The notes under the pieces were generated by a model. That model saw only the letters and a list, made by a program, of their open reading frames with translations, made no database searches and had not been told where the DNA came from. 64,000 bases of DNA from contig NZ_JABTCF010000003.1 of NCBI RefSeq assembly GCF_014596745.1, forward strand, positions 124,001-188,000, read 5' to 3'. Made by a program: the position numbers and the translations under genes. Origin of the DNA: Maribacter aquimaris. Lineage in GTDB: Bacteria > Bacteroidota > Bacteroidia > Flavobacteriales > Flavobacteriaceae. Shown piece after piece: positions 61,000 through 64,000 of this stretch (the stretch's first letter is position 1; each line of letters opens with the position of its first letter).

Positions 61000-61090
61000 A
61001 AACTTATGGATGATTACCACGACCACCAATATCGCCATAGCCTTAATCTTCTGTCATCATAAGCACCATATCCGGTCTATCTTGAGCGAA
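61000..61090 (-). pseudogene. Remnant of a sulfatase gene, N-terminal motif
   Basis: The minus strand encodes FAQDRPDMVLMMTED-stop-GYGDIGGRGN, the Asp-rich first metal motif (RPNIVLxxxDDxGYGD) of S1 sulfatases with a nonsense TAA and a changed Asp. Nothing of the CxPSR part is left. Confidence 0.6.
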
Positions 61091-61208
61091 AAGGGCTTCA
61101 TTGAAAATATAGGGGAGCATTGGAAGAACAACAATATTAAAACCCCATAACCAATTGTTTTGGTATATGAATAGAGCATGATTGTCACTAAAATTATTAG
61201 TTCCTATA

Positions 61209-63203
61209 TTATTTGGAATTCCATACAACAGGTATAAACACCGTCATTTCAGCTTGCCCCCTATTGCTCCAAGCAAAATAAGGAACAAGTTGTGTTTTAT
61301 ATGACCTAAATTCTGGTTTTGAAATGGCCTGATACATTTCGTCATTCCTATCTTTCCTCAATAACAATTCGGTTTCAACCACAGTTACACCATTTAAAAA
61401 ATCTGGTTTATGAACTGCATTTAATTCTACATTTCCTTTGATGTATGCATTTAAAATAGACGTGTTTTCCGGTAAATCGGGTGTCTCCAAACAATATACA
61501 ATCGGCCCTCTTTTTACGGCGATTTGATTTCTGGTTTCTTCAATTCTGTTATGGCCTTCTATACGCATTACGTTCATTGGCATGTCTAGAGTAATAATGT
61601 CCCCAGCTTTCCATTTTCTGTTTACCACGGCGAATTTCCCTGGGACCACTTCAACAAGCACATCTTCATCGTTAATCTTCAGCGTGCTACCTACAGCCCA
61701 ATTTGGAATCCTGACCTTAATCTCGAATTCGGAATCCTTACATTCTTCAACGGTTATTTTAACCCATCCTTTCCATGGGTAATCCGTGTCTTGAGATAGT
61801 CTTAAAGTAGAACCATCTAACATAGTCGTATCTAGATCATTACTTCCGAATAACACAACAGCCACACCATTTTCCGATAGATTATAAGCCCAACCGGATG
61901 ATTTGCAAATTGTTCTCACCAAGTTCGGTGGACAACAGAAACACTCTAAATAGGGTTGTCTTACTGGACTTTCCGTTACATCTGCATGGGAATCATAATT
62001 TCTGGAATTATTTATCATACGTAACGGATTGGAATAGAAATATTCTTTTCCTTCAAGACTAATTCCTGACAAGCCACTGTTATACAAAACCAATTCGATT
62101 ATGTCCGCATATCTTGATTCACCCTTAATACCCATCATACGACTACTGAACATTGCATTACATAAGTTGGCGCAGGTTTCATTATAAGCCGTCATGTTTG
62201 GCATCATGTAAGCATCTATAAAGCCTTCTTCTATCATATCCAGATTGGTAGACGCCCCATAATGTGCTTGTCCTACAGCCCCTGTCACATACATTTTTTT
62301 TCCTGTAACATTTTCCCACAACTTATCCAAGGCATCTATTAGTGCTTTTTCGCCTGTTTCTGCATAAACATCGGCAGCCCCGGCATAATAATACAATGCC
62401 AATACTGCATGGCCAACAGCTTCTTCAGACTCGCGTAAGGGTGTGCGCTCCTGAACCATATCGCCAATAGGATAGCCTTCTGTGGTAGAATCATGTTTGA
62501 TTTCAAAGGTTCCACGTCTGTTAATGAACTTCTCCGCCAGTTTCAAATATTTTTTATCATTAACCGTTCTGTAAAGTTCAACCAATCCCATAATTTGAGT
62601 TTGATTAAAACCAAATCTTTGATAGTGTTTTGTATCTGGCATGAAATAGGTGTACAACAAATTGGCTTGTTTTACAGCTATATCCAGGAAATTACGTTGA
62701 CCCGTCATGCGATAATGAATAGAAGCTGCAATAAACAAATGTCCAAAATTGTACATTTCATGATACTTCCGGTTTTCGAATCGGTCTGCACCTTCTGTAA
62801 TTTGAATGTACGTATGAATGTACCCATCTTCTTCTTGTGCCCTACCTATAAGAGCGATATAGTCATCCAATTCTTTTAAAATAGCCTTATCCTTGGTAAG
62901 TCCGTAAATGTATGTTTTGGCCTCCATGAATTTGTAGAAATCCCCATCATGCCAATAGAAACCCTTGTGTTCTCCTTCTTTTTCCCCTGCCGCAATTTTA
63001 AAATTGTTCAAAGCATGGCCCACATCACCACAAAGAAGATCCCCCATATAAGGAAGCATTTGCTCTTCTGCGTTTTTTACTTTTTCGGCCCAAAACCCTG
63101 AATTCCATTTACAATCCCCAAAGTTGATGCTCTTTAGTTTAACGTACGGACTCTGCGACGTATTCGTTATAGCCTTGTTATGAAAGTTTGCATCTTTTTT
63201 CAT
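61209..63203 (-). CDS. GH127 family glycosidase (DUF1680)
   Basis: 664 residues, no signal peptide (MKKDANFHNKAITNTSQS), so probably cytoplasmic. The zinc/cysteine active site is complete by comparison with HypBA1: Glu342 and Cys344 in YNETCANLC, and Cys423-Cys424 in PYLECFCCPPNLVRTI. GH127 enzymes act on beta-L-arabinofuranosides or on 3,6-anhydro-D-galactose of carrageenan. With two sulfatases nearby the second is more likely here. Confidence 0.88.
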   Translation of the reverse strand: MKKDANFHNKAITNTSQSPYVKLKSINFGDCKWNSGFWAEKVKNAEEQMLPYMGDLLCGDVGHALNNFKIAAGEKEGEHKGFYWHDGDFYKFMEAKTYIYGLTKDKAILKELDDYIALIGRAQEEDGYIHTYIQITEGADRFENRKYHEMYNFGHLFIAASIHYRMTGQRNFLDIAVKQANLLYTYFMPDTKHYQRFGFNQTQIMGLVELYRTVNDKKYLKLAEKFINRRGTFEIKHDSTTEGYPIGDMVQERTPLRESEEAVGHAVLALYYYAGAADVYAETGEKALIDALDKLWENVTGKKMYVTGAVGQAHYGASTNLDMIEEGFIDAYMMPNMTAYNETCANLCNAMFSSRMMGIKGESRYADIIELVLYNSGLSGISLEGKEYFYSNPLRMINNSRNYDSHADVTESPVRQPYLECFCCPPNLVRTICKSSGWAYNLSENGVAVVLFGSNDLDTTMLDGSTLRLSQDTDYPWKGWVKITVEECKDSEFEIKVRIPNWAVGSTLKINDEDVLVEVVPGKFAVVNRKWKAGDIITLDMPMNVMRIEGHNRIEETRNQIAVKRGPIVYCLETPDLPENTSILNAYIKGNVELNAVHKPDFLNGVTVVETELLLRKDRNDEMYQAISKPEFRSYKTQLVPYFAWSNRGQAEMTVFIPVVWNSK

Positions 63204-63275
63204 ACGTTTTTCTCTTTATAAGGTTGAATCAATGTGAATTACGTTTTGTTGGTGAAATTAATCTTATATTGTTCT

Positions 63276-64000
63276 TTAGTATATTTTTATATATGACAAA
63301 GTATAAGGTTTACTATGTTTGGAATTTATTATTCCTTCTCCAGACATTAAATCAAAATTAGAAATAATGATATTGTTCCCATACACAATTATATCTGCAG
63401 GTTGGTCTATTTGGCCATTTGCTCCATCATTATCATCATAATCCGCAATTAAAGTTACATTACCTTTGGGATCAACCTTTAGGATTTGGTTCTGACAAAA
63501 ACCTGCAACATACATATTATCATTCGAATCGGTATTGATACCATCTATCCCCGATACTTTTGGAACATTTGCAAACAATTCCTCATTTATAACGTTGCCT
63601 TCCTCATCCAAAATTAATTTTATAAGCTCACCATCCCCAAAATCACCAACAAATAATTCACCAGCTTTATTAAATACCAAACCGTCCAAACCCACTTTTC
63701 TATCCGGGTTGATGGTTTCGGTAATGTAAATTAAATTAGAATCAGATTTATCATTCTTAATTAATATGTTCCTCTCTGAAGTTTTAAACCTGTATAAACC
63801 GCTCACATGGTTTTCGGTTCTTATTTTTGGCATGGCGGGTTGCGTTACGTAAACAGCACCATCATGATAGCGAATACCATTAGGTTGCCCCATACCTTCG
63901 GCAACAATTTCAATATTATGATTTCCTTTCCCATCAAAAGTGATGCATAATACCTGTCCTTGGTTCTTGCCTTGGTTGTTACAAACAAACAAACTACCAT
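63276..64000 (-). CDS. SMP-30/gluconolactonase/LRE-like beta-propeller (5' end outside window)
   Basis: About 240 C-terminal residues; the frame runs through the right edge without an ATG (a TTG at 63992 is not a real start). GMGQPNGIRYHDGAVYVTQ, VGLDGLVFNKAGELFVGDFG and VSGIDGINTDSNDNMYVAGF are propeller blades with Asn/Asp for calcium. Members are lactonases of sugar acids; such a gene could open an anhydrogalactonolactone, but this is inferred from the neighbours. Confidence 0.72.
   Translation of the reverse strand, partial: GSLFVCNNQGKNQGQVLCITFDGKGNHNIEIVAEGMGQPNGIRYHDGAVYVTQPAMPKIRTENHVSGLYRFKTSERNILIKNDKSDSNLIYITETINPDRKVGLDGLVFNKAGELFVGDFGDGELIKLILDEEGNVINEELFANVPKVSGIDGINTDSNDNMYVAGFCQNQILKVDPKGNVTLIADYDDNDGANGQIDQPADIIVYGNNIIISNFDLMSGEGIINSKHSKPYTLSYIKIY

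Larger units (their letters stand above)
60560..61208. other. Gene graveyard between the sugar porter and GH127
   Basis: Apart from the end of the FG-GAP remnant, this stretch holds remnants of an MFS transporter (60823-60981) and a sulfatase (61000-61090), all on the minus strand and in the same order as a living locus would have. No intact gene. Confidence 0.6.

Noticed and set aside
1-64000. CRISPR array, IS element, phage genes
   Set aside because: No regularly spaced repeats with spacers, no transposase or integrase, and no phage structural genes were seen in the window.
3774-64000. kdgK and the polysaccharide locus as one pathway
   Set aside because: They are 45 kb apart with many unrelated genes between; a metabolic link is possible but not supported by layout.

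Overview
The window looks like a chromosome segment of a marine flavobacterium (Bacteroidota, Flavobacteriaceae). Evidence is the AT-rich sequence, genes without clear Shine-Dalgarno sites, repeated TAnnTTTG minus-7 promoter boxes (for example before the tRNA-Ser, ftsK, arsR-like and perR-like genes), a carboxypeptidase-like/TonB receptor, a GldL-like membrane protein, and a sulfatase/glycosidase cluster of the kind used on red-algal galactans. No species is claimed.

Region 1 (1-4.8 kb): an atypical Nramp-type metal transporter cut by the left edge, a DUF2891 lipoprotein just upstream of it, a small protein with a nuclease-like core, a GldL-like membrane protein, and a KdgK-type sugar kinase. 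Three LytTR-like direct repeats lie before the second pair. Region 2 (5.1-9.7 kb): the wreck of an MscS channel gene, then an arsenic/metalloid-type operon (thioredoxin, ArsR, ArsE-like redoxin, OsmC, ArsP-like permease, FmdE-like lipoprotein, ArsF-like, ArsG-like) with two copies of one ArsR-type operator. Region 3 (9.9-14.7 kb): DUF1847 protein, TonB receptor divergent from a Zur-like Fur protein across a three-half-site operator, then a PerR-like regulator with a 7-1-7 operator and a peroxiredoxin.

Region 4 (14.7-20.7 kb) is the most unusual part. It holds an exported protein with two OsmC domains and a larger protein that joins an AhpD-like domain, a membrane segment, an internal signal-like segment and the same double OsmC module. 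An NAD(P)-binding reductase, an AraC regulator and a broken AraC gene follow. With PerR and peroxiredoxin next door, this reads as a thiol/peroxide or electrophile defence block whose exact reaction is unknown.

Region 5 (20.9-49.6 kb) is housekeeping: comM, penicillin acylase family, dsbD, tilS, lipase-like hydrolase, pabB, flavin reductase, acyltransferase, aldo-keto reductase, lpdA, an Lrp regulator divergent from a methionine gamma-lyase-like gene plus an NhaC transporter, then peroxiredoxin-thioredoxin-DUF6952-like-tpx-dgkA-ftsK-lolA-lptF/G-ribB, an aminotransferase, nitroreductase, TauE/SafE permease and tRNA-Ser.

Region 6 (49.6-64 kb) starts just after the tRNA with short repeats and a gene-poor stretch. 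It then runs on the minus strand through a GH42-like glycosidase, two sulfatases, an FG-GAP/ASPIC protein, a sugar porter, a GH127 glycosidase and an SMP-30-like protein cut by the right edge. At 60.3-61.1 kb, fragments of a second FG-GAP/ASPIC gene, an MFS transporter and a sulfatase lie in decay. The whole resembles a polysaccharide utilisation locus for a sulfated, probably anhydrogalactose-containing, galactan; the substrate is an inference.
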